Assembly: GCA_947462945.1 (NCBI GenBank)
Contig: CANHTE010000034.1
Span: 1 to 8,820, forward strand
Direction: 5' to 3'
Length of the DNA: 8,820 nt
DNA from: Acetobacteraceae bacterium
GTDB taxonomy: Bacteria > Pseudomonadota > Alphaproteobacteria > Acetobacterales > Acetobacteraceae
Every line of letters begins with the position of its first letter. Within the stretch, counting starts at the first letter, position 1. The position numbers were made by a program, and so were the translations under genes. Of this stretch, positions 1 through 6,102 are shown piece after piece. The notes below the pieces were generated by a model. That model was not told where the DNA came from and ran no database searches. It worked only from the letters and a program-made list of their open reading frames with translations.

Positions 1-16
1 AAAGCCCGATCAGCAT
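1..16 (-). CDS. 5' end of an unidentified minus-strand gene (runs off the window)
   Basis: On the minus strand an ATG at 16-14 is preceded by a strong Shine-Dalgarno sequence (GGAAGGAG, plus-strand positions 23-30) at a normal spacing of 6 nt. The visible codons read M-L-I-G-L before the window ends. An ATG further upstream in another frame meets a stop within a few codons, so 16 is the likely start. Five residues cannot identify the product. They are compatible with the start of a P-loop kinase such as dephospho-CoA kinase, but this is only a guess. The gene diverges from the basic hypothetical protein at 209. Confidence 0.5.
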
Positions 17-79
17 GTAAGGCTCCTTCCTGGCGCCATGTCGCACCGCAACACCACGCGTCAGCATATCGCATGGCGC

Positions 80-94
80 TTGTGCAGCGCACAA
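80..94. promoter_or_regulatory. Perfect dyad TTGTGC-AGC-GCACAA in a divergent spacer
   Basis: Two 6-bp arms (80-85 and 89-94) are exact reverse complements around a 3-bp centre. The dyad sits between the divergent starts at 16 (minus) and 209 (plus), where an operator would be expected. On the minus strand the TTGTGC arm is 18 bp from a weak -10-like GATATG (70-65), so a bound repressor could block that promoter. The site does not match a regulator motif I can name with confidence, and a chance dyad is possible. Confidence 0.35.
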
Positions 95-128
95 CAGGCT
101 TGCCGCCCCGTGGGATGCCGGGCGTAGC

Positions 129-158
129 GGCGGGACACCCGCCCCTGCCATAAGGGGC
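129..158 (+). promoter_or_regulatory. Two overlapping, mutually exclusive hairpins upstream of the basic hypothetical gene
   Basis: Hairpin A pairs GGCGGG (129-134) with CCCGCC (138-143) around a 3-nt loop. Hairpin B pairs GCCCCT (141-146) with AGGGGC (153-158) around a 6-nt loop. They share bases 141-143, so only one can form fully. They end about 50 nt upstream of the start at 209. No T-tract follows either, so a classical attenuator is not shown. Their relevance depends on transcription starting upstream of about 129, which cannot be seen here. Confidence 0.25.
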
Positions 159-197
159 CGCGATGTGGCATGACATTGCACCAAAGCAGTATTCCAC

Positions 198-203
198 AGG
201 AGG
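198..203 (+). promoter_or_regulatory. Consensus ribosome binding site AGGAGG fixing the start at 209
   Basis: AGGAGG lies 5 nt before the ATG at 209-211. It decides between this start and the in-frame ATG at 170, which has no comparable site in front of it. Confidence 0.75.
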
Positions 204-208
204 ACATC

Positions 209-736
209 ATGGGTGTCGAATTCGCCGCCGAACGCCGCCTGCTCAGCGAGGAAGAGTTCGCCCCCGTCGTCAGCAGCCATTACCCGGAGCTGGAGGCGCT
301 GTCGCGTGAGGATCTGGTCAGCCTGGCGCGCTGGCTGCGTGGCCAGCATGCCCGCGCGCGGGACATCGTCCGCGGCCGCCGGCGCGTGTATCGCGGCAAG
401 GCGGAAGCGCGCGGCACCGCGAACGAGACCGCGAGTGACCGCGGCCTGACCGAGAAGAAGCAGGTCTTCGCCCGCGGCCTGAAACGGGTGAATGCCCGCC
501 TGACCGCCCTGCGCGCCGAGGCCAAGCGCGAGGCCGCCAGCGCCGCCCTGCGCGAGGCCCTGGCCCGCCGCCAGGCCGCCACCCCGCATCACCCCGCAGC
601 CGGCACAACCGCGGCCGCCGAGGCCGCCGCCAAGGGCAACCGGAAGCGGCGCGGGATCATCAGCGGTGGGCGCGTGGGCAGCGTCTCCCAGGCGGGGCGC
701 AATGCCCAGGCCGCGCGGGATGCGCGCGGCTGCTGA
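209..736 (+). CDS. Basic Ala/Arg-rich protein of unknown function (175 aa)
   Basis: I do not recognise a characterised family. The start is chosen from the consensus AGGAGG 5 nt upstream. Residues 20-66 form an acidic-to-basic helical segment containing HYPELEALSREDL and RGRRRVYRGK. Residues 80-123 (TEKKQVFARGLKRVNARL onward) look like one long amphipathic, strongly charged helix. Residues 124-143 are an Ala/Thr/His-rich linker. The tail (144-175) is Lys/Arg/Gly-rich with a GGRVGSVSQAGRNAQAARDAR-type end. There is no signal peptide or membrane segment, so it is probably cytoplasmic. The net basic charge would suit nucleic-acid or ribosome binding, but that is inference. I recall similarly built hypothetical proteins in alphaproteobacteria, unverified. 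It converges on the ATP-grasp gene with only 8 bp between the two stop codons. Confidence 0.75.
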   Translation: MGVEFAAERRLLSEEEFAPVVSSHYPELEALSREDLVSLARWLRGQHARARDIVRGRRRVYRGKAEARGTANETASDRGLTEKKQVFARGLKRVNARLTALRAEAKREAASAALREALARRQAATPHHPAAGTTAAAEAAAKGNRKRRGIISGGRVGSVSQAGRNAQAARDARGC

Positions 737-744
737 AAGGCACG

Positions 745-1887
745 TCAAGCGAGGGGCTGTGACGGCCCCTCGCCCTCATACCAGCCGACATCCAGCGTCG
801 CGACCTCGCCAAAGGTGGTGCCGGCCTTGATGGCGCGCTGGATGATCTCCCAGGAGGTCCAGGTCATGGTCAGGAAGGGGCGGTTGTCGCGCGCATCCCA
901 GGTGACATCGGGCGTGGTGAGAAGCGCGCGCAGGTTGCGCGGGAATTGGCGCGGGGTCAGGACGGATTTCTGCGTCTCGGTCAGGCAGGAATAGAATTGC
1001 TGCAGGCGCAGCGTTCCGCGATAACGCGGCACGCGGGCCTCCAGGATGGCGGGGGCAAGGTCTTCCGTCTCAAAGAAGTGCAGGCCGCTGGTGGTGCGCG
1101 GATTGCACTCGATGCCATGCGGCACGCCCTGGGCATCCAGCACGAAGTCGAAGGAGATGAAGCCAGTCCAATTCACGTGGCGGACAAAATCCTCGATCCA
1201 TCCTTCGAACAGCACCGGCGCCAACACGCGCTCGAATGCGATCGCGACGGAGCCGGAAAACATGGCACCCCGATAAATCACCGTGGAAAGCACACGGCCT
1301 TGCACCGCAATGGAGCAGGAGGAGTGAACCTCACCCGGGATGAAGCGCTGCACCACGCTGCCCCTCTCCTCCGGCAGGTCCGTGCCTTGCGGCAGGATGC
1401 GCACGCCCCGCCCGGAGCAGGAATGCACAGGCTTCACCACCACGGGGCCGCTGGCCGCAAGCGCCTCGGCTCCTGGCGTGCCGATGGCATGCGTCTCGGG
1501 CACGCTGACCCCGGCGGCATGGGCCAGATGGATGAAGCCGTGCTTGTCATAGGCGGGCAGCAGGGAAGCCGGCGGCATGGTGAAGATGCGCACACGTTCC
1601 GGCACAAGTTCACGCAGGAAGGTGACATGCATCGTCTCCTCCGAGACGGGCACCACCAGCTCCACATCCTCGGCCGCGATGATGGCGGCCAATTCCGCCA
1701 GGTAGCGCTGCTTGCTGATGCAGGGCGCCGTCACCTGGTAGCTTTTTTCCACGCTGTTCGAGGCGCCGGCCAGATGCCGCTTGAAGGGCTCGGCGATGAT
1801 CACGCGCCAGCCATGCCGCGCAAAGCTGCGCGCGAGATCGAGCACCTTGGGCAACCGCCCCAGTGTGAGCAGGACGGTGCGCGGCAT
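745..1887 (-). CDS. Stand-alone ATP-grasp carboxylate ligase, substrate unknown (380 aa)
   Basis: This is an ATP-grasp enzyme, a family that activates a carboxylate as an acyl-phosphate and joins it to an amine or other nucleophile. Residues 1-110 form a Rossmann-like pre-ATP-grasp domain. K115 (in AYDKHG) and K152 (in VVVKPVHSCSGRG, with its Gly-containing loop) are the expected ATP-binding lysines. QRFIPGE (180-186) fits the adenine-binding hinge. D247, E260 and N262 (SFDFV and ECNPR) fit the Mg2+ ligands. Residues 290-380 form a Trp-rich C-terminal extension that I cannot assign to a named domain. The start at 1887 is chosen because its ATG shares a base with the P450 stop (TGATG), which suggests translational coupling; an ATG at 1914 is the alternative. 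No carrier protein or other ligase partner is present, so the substrate cannot be named. Confidence 0.88.
   Translation of the reverse strand: MPRTVLLTLGRLPKVLDLARSFARHGWRVIIAEPFKRHLAGASNSVEKSYQVTAPCISKQRYLAELAAIIAAEDVELVVPVSEETMHVTFLRELVPERVRIFTMPPASLLPAYDKHGFIHLAHAAGVSVPETHAIGTPGAEALAASGPVVVKPVHSCSGRGVRILPQGTDLPEERGSVVQRFIPGEVHSSCSIAVQGRVLSTVIYRGAMFSGSVAIAFERVLAPVLFEGWIEDFVRHVNWTGFISFDFVLDAQGVPHGIECNPRTTSGLHFFETEDLAPAILEARVPRYRGTLRLQQFYSCLTETQKSVLTPRQFPRNLRALLTTPDVTWDARDNRPFLTMTWTSWEIIQRAIKAGTTFGEVATLDVGWYEGEGPSQPLA
749..773. terminator. 9-bp GC-rich hairpin at a convergent junction (possible terminator)
   Basis: GCGAGGGGC (749-757) and GCCCCTCGC (765-773) form a perfect 9-bp stem around a 7-nt loop. 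It begins 13 nt after the stop of the basic hypothetical gene and lies inside the last codons of the opposing ATP-grasp gene. Neither strand has a U-tract after it, so it is not a canonical intrinsic terminator. It could stop or pause transcription of the plus-strand gene, or protect mRNA 3' ends. Because it also encodes the ATP-grasp tail, its bases carry two constraints. Confidence 0.4.
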
Positions 1888-3260
1888 CACGCCGCCGCGC
1901 GTGTCACGCGACACATGATCTGACGCGTCGGCCGCGTCGTCAGCCGTGCTGCCGGGCGCACCTGCTCGGGCTCCTCCAGGTGAAAGTCATAGCGCCGGAT
2001 CAGCCGCGCCACGATCAGCGCCGCCTCGGTCTGCGCAAACGCGGCGCCGACGCAGACGCGCGGGCCGATGCCGAACGGGAGATAGGCGCCCGGCGTCAAC
2101 TCCTCCTTGCGTTCGGGCAGGAAGCGGTCGGGGTCGAAGCCATGCGGGTTGCGCCAATACATGTCATGCCGGTGCAGGATCCAGGGGGTGATCATGATCA
2201 TGGCCCCGCGCTTCACGCGTTTCGTGCCCAGCATCGTGTCCTCCAGCGCCACGCGCGGGAGGAAGGTGATGGGCGGATAAAGGCGCAAGGTCTCGCGGAA
2301 GACGTTCATGATGTAGGGCATGCGGCGGGTGTGATCGAACTCCACCTCGCCATCGCCCACCACCTCGGCCACCTCGGCGCGGATGCGGCGCACCACCTCG
2401 GGCTGCGTCGCGATGAGGAAAAACACCCAGGTCAGCGCGCTGGCCGAGGTCTCGTGCCCGGCCAGGAACAGCACGCCCAACTGGTCCAGCAATTCCTTCC
2501 GGGTGAAGGCCTTCTGATCGAAATTGTCGCGTGCGGCGATCACGGCCGTAGCGATGTCGTCGAAGCTGTGACCCTCAGCCAAATGGGTATCCACCAGATC
2601 GCCCAGATGGCCGCGAATCTTCGCACAGGCGTCCAGCACCTCGGGCTTTTGCGCCACCGGCTTGAAGGCGGGGTCCATGATGAGGCGGCGATATTCCACC
2701 TGCGCCACGCTGCGCTCAAACACGGTGAAGGCCTCGAACACATCATGCGCCGTCTGGGTGGCGAGTGAGGTGGAGAAGACGGTGCGGCAGATCACATCCG
2801 CCGTCAGGTGGCTCATCAGCAAATCGAGCGAAAAGCGCCCCCCTTCGGCATCCAGCTTGGCCTCGCAATCATCCACGGCGGCGCGCATGGGCGCGAAGGC
2901 GCGGTTCACCCGCATCATGCTGAAGGCAGGGTCAATCATTGCGCGTTGGCGGCGCCATTCCGGGCCGCTGGAAACAAAGATGGAATTGCCCACAAGGGGC
3001 TCCAGCGCATCCACCATCAGGTCATTCTTCGGGAAGATGTCCTTCGGATCATACAGGATGCCGCGCACGAGATCAGGCGCGTTCACAATGAGGATGGAGC
3101 GCCGCGAATAACCGAGCGGGCCAATCGCCATCCGATAGGCCTCGGCCGGCAGCAGGCTCAAAAGATCGCCATCGCCACGCGCCGCCGCGCGAATCAGGGC
3201 CAGGACGGGAGAGAGGGGCTTGGGCCGCGGCGGCTCATAAAGTGTTGATTCCGAAATCAT
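1887..3260 (-). CDS. Cytochrome P450 monooxygenase (457 aa)
   Basis: This is a heme-thiolate monooxygenase. All family landmarks are present and intact: the C-helix W102-x3-R106 (WRRQR), the I-helix oxygen-activation motif AGHET (267-271), the K-helix ETLR (323-326), a DPDRF 'PERF'-like segment (376-380), and the heme loop FGIGPRVCVG (396-405) with proximal Cys403. The length is normal and there is no N-terminal membrane anchor, so the enzyme is soluble or peripheral. The long E-class style heme loop resembles CYP4/CYP102-like bacterial enzymes more than classical camphor-type ones (impression from memory). ATG at 3260 is taken as the start, with a GGGATGGG-type purine stretch before it; an in-frame ATG at 3323 would add 21 residues without similarity to the family. 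No ferredoxin or reductase is nearby. The stop overlaps the ATP-grasp start, so the two are likely co-translated. The substrate is unknown. Confidence 0.95.
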   Translation of the reverse strand: MISESTLYEPPRPKPLSPVLALIRAAARGDGDLLSLLPAEAYRMAIGPLGYSRRSILIVNAPDLVRGILYDPKDIFPKNDLMVDALEPLVGNSIFVSSGPEWRRQRAMIDPAFSMMRVNRAFAPMRAAVDDCEAKLDAEGGRFSLDLLMSHLTADVICRTVFSTSLATQTAHDVFEAFTVFERSVAQVEYRRLIMDPAFKPVAQKPEVLDACAKIRGHLGDLVDTHLAEGHSFDDIATAVIAARDNFDQKAFTRKELLDQLGVLFLAGHETSASALTWVFFLIATQPEVVRRIRAEVAEVVGDGEVEFDHTRRMPYIMNVFRETLRLYPPITFLPRVALEDTMLGTKRVKRGAMIMITPWILHRHDMYWRNPHGFDPDRFLPERKEELTPGAYLPFGIGPRVCVGAAFAQTEAALIVARLIRRYDFHLEEPEQVRPAARLTTRPTRQIMCRVTRAAA

Positions 3261-3359
3261 TCCAACCCATCCCCGGTGCGCGCAAGCTGGCTGACGTTCC
3301 TGCTTTACAAGCCCCTGTGTCAAGCCGCATTGTCACTCGCAAAGGGTGAGGCGCCTGCC

Positions 3360-4103
3360 ATGGAATTGCATGTCTTTCACGCGCTGGTGGCGCTGCACAT
3401 CATCACTGGCAGCATTGGCGCCATCGCCTTTTGGGTGCCGGTGATCGGCCGCAAGGGCGGCGTGAATCATAAGCGCTGGGGCAAGGTCTTCACCATCTGC
3501 CTGCTGGCCACCGGCGGCTTCGCCGTCTGCATGAGCCTGCTGACCATCTATGACCCGATGGGCACGCATCCGCATCTGGTGGGGATGTTCGAAGCGCCCT
3601 TCATCCGGGGTATCTTCGGCTGGCTGATGCTGCATATGGGCATCCTGACCATCAACCTCGCCTGGTATGGCTGGCTTTGCGTGCAGAACCGGCGGGACCA
3701 TGCAAGGAACCTCACGCGGTTCAATGTGGCGATGCAATTCATCCTGATCCTGGCGGCGGTGAATTCGGCGGTGCAGGGCCTCATCATCGGACAATTCCTG
3801 ATGATCGGCCTGACGGTGGTGGGCCTCGCCACGGCCGGCACCAATCTGCGCTTTCTCTATAAGCCCGTGCGGGGTGAGAAGGATTGGCTGGACGAACACA
3901 TCAAGGCGCTCGTGGGGGCAGGAATCTCGGTTTACACGGCGTTTTTCGCCTTTGGCTCGGTGCGGATCATGCCGGAGATCGCGCTCAATCCCGTGCTCTG
4001 GTCCATTCCGCTGGTCACCGGGCTCACGCTGATCATCTATCACCAGCGCAAGGTGGCCGTGCAGACCCGCGCCAGGCGGGGTGGCGCGAGCTACGCCGGC
4101 TGA
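3360..4103 (+). CDS. Polytopic DUF2306-like membrane protein (247 aa)
   Basis: This is an integral membrane protein of unknown function. About seven hydrophobic segments are visible (roughly residues 8-29, 42-63, 84-108, 122-140, 142-160, 183-201 and 211-227). A conserved-looking His and Gly pattern in the first helix (ALHIITGSIGAIAFW) followed by a loop NHKRWGK is what suggests the DUF2306-type family. H7, H13, H37 and H92 could bind heme or metal, but this is inference. The ATG at 3360 is preferred because AAGGGTGAGG lies about 8 nt upstream; an in-frame ATG at 3276 would add 28 residues overlapping the P450 leader. It diverges from the P450 across 99 bp, and its 3' end overlaps the crtI 3' end by 13 bp. 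No enzymatic role can be stated. Confidence 0.8.
   Translation: MELHVFHALVALHIITGSIGAIAFWVPVIGRKGGVNHKRWGKVFTICLLATGGFAVCMSLLTIYDPMGTHPHLVGMFEAPFIRGIFGWLMLHMGILTINLAWYGWLCVQNRRDHARNLTRFNVAMQFILILAAVNSAVQGLIIGQFLMIGLTVVGLATAGTNLRFLYKPVRGEKDWLDEHIKALVGAGISVYTAFFAFGSVRIMPEIALNPVLWSIPLVTGLTLIIYHQRKVAVQTRARRGGASYAG
4068..4088. terminator. 7-bp hairpin just past the crtI stop (possible terminator)
   Basis: CGCGCCA (4068-4074) and TGGCGCG (4082-4088) form a perfect 7-bp stem around a 7-nt loop. On the minus strand it begins 2 nt after the crtI stop codon, while on the plus strand it lies in the last codons of the DUF2306-like gene. No U-tract follows. Placement and geometry resemble the hairpin at 749-773. 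A terminating or 3'-end-protecting role is inferred. Confidence 0.35.
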
Positions 4104-5626
4104 CGCAGCAGCGCGGGGTCAATTTTTGCAGGGTCTGGCACGATCTCATCCAGCACGCGGGCCGAGGAGATCACCCCTGGCACTCCGGCGCCCGGATGCG
4201 TGCCCGCGCCCACCAGATACAGGCCTTCCACCTCCTCGCTCTTGTTATGCGGGCGGAACCAGGCGCTCTGGAACAACTGCGGTTCCAACGAGAAGGCGGC
4301 GCCATTCACCGAGGAGAGCCGGTCCTGGAAATCCTGCGGCGTGAGCATGTGCGAGGTGGCGATCACCTCACCCAGGCCGGGCATCACCGTCTCCTCCAGC
4401 CGCTTCTGGATGGCGGCGCGATAGGGCTCCGCGCGCTCCCGCCAATCCGTACCGCTGCCCAGATGCGGCACCGGCGCCAGCACATAGAACGCATCACAGC
4501 CGGGCGGCGCGAGTGAAGGATCATTCGCCGTTGGCCGATGGAGGTAGAGGCTGAAATCCTGCGCCAAACGCTTGGTCTTGAAGATGTCCTTCAGCAAGCC
4601 GCGATAGCGCGGGCCCAGCACCATGGTGTGGTGGTAAACATCATCGAAGCGCTTGCTCGTCCCGAAATACCAGACAAAGAGCGACATGGAGTAGCGCGCG
4701 CGGGAGAGTTTGCGGTCGGTCCAGCGGCGGCGCACCGTCTCCGAGAGCAGCTTGCTGTAGGTCCAGGCCACATCGGCGTTGGAGACGACCACATCCGCGG
4801 CCAGATGCTCGCCGGTGGCGAGGCGAACGCCGGTGGCGCGGCCCTGCTCTACCGTGATCTGCGACACTTCCGTCTCATAGCGCATCGCGCCGCCGACATG
4901 CTCGATGAGGCCGACCAGGCCACGCACCACGGCACCCGTGCCGCCCATGGCGTAATGCACGCCGTGCAGCCGCTCCAGATGCGCGATCAGGCAGTAATAG
5001 GCGGTGGTGGTGAAGGGGTTTCCGCCGATCAGCAGCGGATGGAAGCTGAAGGCGACGCGCAGCTTGTCATTCTTGAAATAGGTGGCGACCTTCTGGTGCA
5101 CCGTGAGGTAGCCGCCCAGCCGCAGCATATTGGGAATGGCGCGCAACATGGTGGTGAAGCGGTGGAAGGGCTGGTGCGCCAATTCGACGAAGGCGACCTT
5201 GTAGATCGCCTCGCTGTCACGAATGAAGCGGTCAAACCCCTCGACGTCACTCGGCGAAATCCGGGCCACCTCCGCCCGCATGGCTGGAAGGTCGGCCGTG
5301 CAGGAGAAGGTTTCGCCATCATCGAAACGGATTTTGTAGAAGGGATCAATGGAGCGCAGGTCAATGTCGTCGGACATCTTGCGCCCGCAGAGCGCCCAGA
5401 GTTCTTCGAGAATATAGGGGGCGGTGATGATGGTGGGCCCGGCATCAAAGCTGTAGCCATCCTGCCGATAGACATAGGCGCGCCCGCCCGGCCCATCGAG
5501 CTTTTCCAGCACCGTCACCCGGTAACCGCGCACCCCCAGGCGCACGGCCGCGGCCAGGCCGCCAAAGCCGGAGCCGATGATGATGGCATGGGGGCGTTGA
5601 TCAATGTGACGTTCGAGCATGTCCAT
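4091..5626 (-). CDS. crtI: CrtI-type phytoene desaturase (511 aa)
   Basis: This is a FAD-dependent carotenoid desaturase that introduces conjugated double bases into phytoene, normally giving neurosporene or lycopene, at the membrane. The N-terminal dinucleotide-binding motif is GSGFGG (18-23), with E41 (VLEK) positioned for the ribose hydroxyls and GPGGRAYVYR following. The C-terminal bacterial-type phytoene dehydrogenase signature is visible at about 468-484 (GLYLVGAGTHPGAGVPG). The length is typical. ATG at 5626 is used; a GTG at 5638 and an ATG at 5620 are alternatives, and the open frame further upstream runs through yqaA and is not family-like. The gene lies 35 bp after yqaA and is probably the third gene of coq7-yqaA-crtI. 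No phytoene synthase (crtB) is present. A diapophytoene or later-step desaturase (CrtN or CrtD type) is less likely but cannot be excluded without alignment. Confidence 0.92.
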   Translation of the reverse strand: MDMLERHIDQRPHAIIIGSGFGGLAAAVRLGVRGYRVTVLEKLDGPGGRAYVYRQDGYSFDAGPTIITAPYILEELWALCGRKMSDDIDLRSIDPFYKIRFDDGETFSCTADLPAMRAEVARISPSDVEGFDRFIRDSEAIYKVAFVELAHQPFHRFTTMLRAIPNMLRLGGYLTVHQKVATYFKNDKLRVAFSFHPLLIGGNPFTTTAYYCLIAHLERLHGVHYAMGGTGAVVRGLVGLIEHVGGAMRYETEVSQITVEQGRATGVRLATGEHLAADVVVSNADVAWTYSKLLSETVRRRWTDRKLSRARYSMSLFVWYFGTSKRFDDVYHHTMVLGPRYRGLLKDIFKTKRLAQDFSLYLHRPTANDPSLAPPGCDAFYVLAPVPHLGSGTDWRERAEPYRAAIQKRLEETVMPGLGEVIATSHMLTPQDFQDRLSSVNGAAFSLEPQLFQSAWFRPHNKSEEVEGLYLVGAGTHPGAGVPGVISSARVLDEIVPDPAKIDPALLRQPA

Positions 5627-5661
5627 ATCATGTGACACTGAATCCGGCCCTGGCAACCACC

Positions 5662-6099
5662 TCACATGAAGCCCAGCGTGATGAGCGCGAGGGTCACGTA
5701 ACGGCCGGTCTTGGCCAGCGCCACCAGCAGCAGGAACCGCCAGAGCGGCTCCCGCAGCACGCCGGCAACCACGGTCAGCGGGTCGCCGATGATGGGCGCC
5801 CAGCTCAGCATCAGGGACCAATGGCCCCAGCGCCGGTACCAGCCCTCGGCGCGGCCCAGCGCTTCGGGCGAGGCGGGGAACCAGCGCCGCTCCCGATAGC
5901 GATGGATCAGCCGGCCCAGCGCCCAATTCACCACCGATCCGGCCGTATTCGCGACACTCGCCACCGCCACCAGCGCCCAGACGGGGTGGTCGCCCGTCAG
6001 CATCAGCCCGACCAGCACCGCCTCGGATTGCAGGGGGAAGATGGTGGCGGCCACAAAGGCCGATGCGGCCAGCGTCAGATAGGCCAGCAGGGCCGACAT
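5662..6099 (-). CDS. yqaA: YqaA-family small inner-membrane protein (VTT/DedA superfamily, 145 aa)
   Basis: This is a small membrane protein of the VTT (DedA/TVP38/TMEM64-like) fold. Characterised DedA-type relatives move or flip lipids such as undecaprenyl phosphate, but YqaA proteins themselves lack an assigned substrate. Visible signatures are NTAGSVVNWALGR (51-63) and LSWAPIIGDPLTVVAG (98-113), the latter closely matching the SW-P-x-x-GDPL segment of E. coli YqaA as I recall it. Hydrophobic segments lie near 4-20, 26-36, 41-62, 98-114 and 120-143, including the half-helices typical of the fold. The start is 3 nt after the coq7 stop with no clear Shine-Dalgarno sequence, which suggests coupling to coq7. 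Its place between two isoprenoid-metabolism genes raises the idea of an isoprenoid-lipid role, which is inference. Confidence 0.88.
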   Translation of the reverse strand: MSALLAYLTLAASAFVAATIFPLQSEAVLVGLMLTGDHPVWALVAVASVANTAGSVVNWALGRLIHRYRERRWFPASPEALGRAEGWYRRWGHWSLMLSWAPIIGDPLTVVAGVLREPLWRFLLLVALAKTGRYVTLALITLGFM

Positions 6100-6102
6100 G
6101 AG

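Noticed and set aside
166..180. Sigma-54-like sequence TGGCATG-ACA-TTGCA upstream of the gene at 209
   Set aside because: The GG and GC dinucleotides are separated by 9 bp, whereas sigma-54 promoters need 10; the spacing is strict, so the match is probably chance.
946..1923. Long plus-strand open frame (325 codons) opposite the ATP-grasp gene
   Set aside because: Its His/Arg/Gly-rich translation has no domain pattern, and the opposite strand encodes a clear ATP-grasp enzyme. It is a GC-rich shadow frame.
1980..2768. Plus-strand open frame (262 codons) opposite the P450
   Set aside because: The opposite strand carries all P450 motifs; this frame's composition is that of an antisense shadow.
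3295..3323. Consensus-like TTGACA (3323-3318, minus strand) as the P450 promoter
   Set aside because: The hexamer is perfect, but at 16-19 bp spacing there is no acceptable -10 sequence, so I do not annotate a promoter.
4104..4130. T-run (4123-4127) after the DUF2306-like stop as an intrinsic terminator
   Set aside because: No stem of more than 4 bp lies directly before the T-run, and the run is inside crtI coding sequence.
4538..5635. Plus-strand open frame (365 codons) opposite crtI
   Set aside because: Antisense to a well-conserved desaturase, with no recognisable domain and shadow-like His/Ala/Gly composition.
5627..5926. Possible 100-residue N-terminal extension of crtI
   Set aside because: The extension runs through the yqaA coding region in another frame, and the FAD-binding motif would then lie far too deep for the family.
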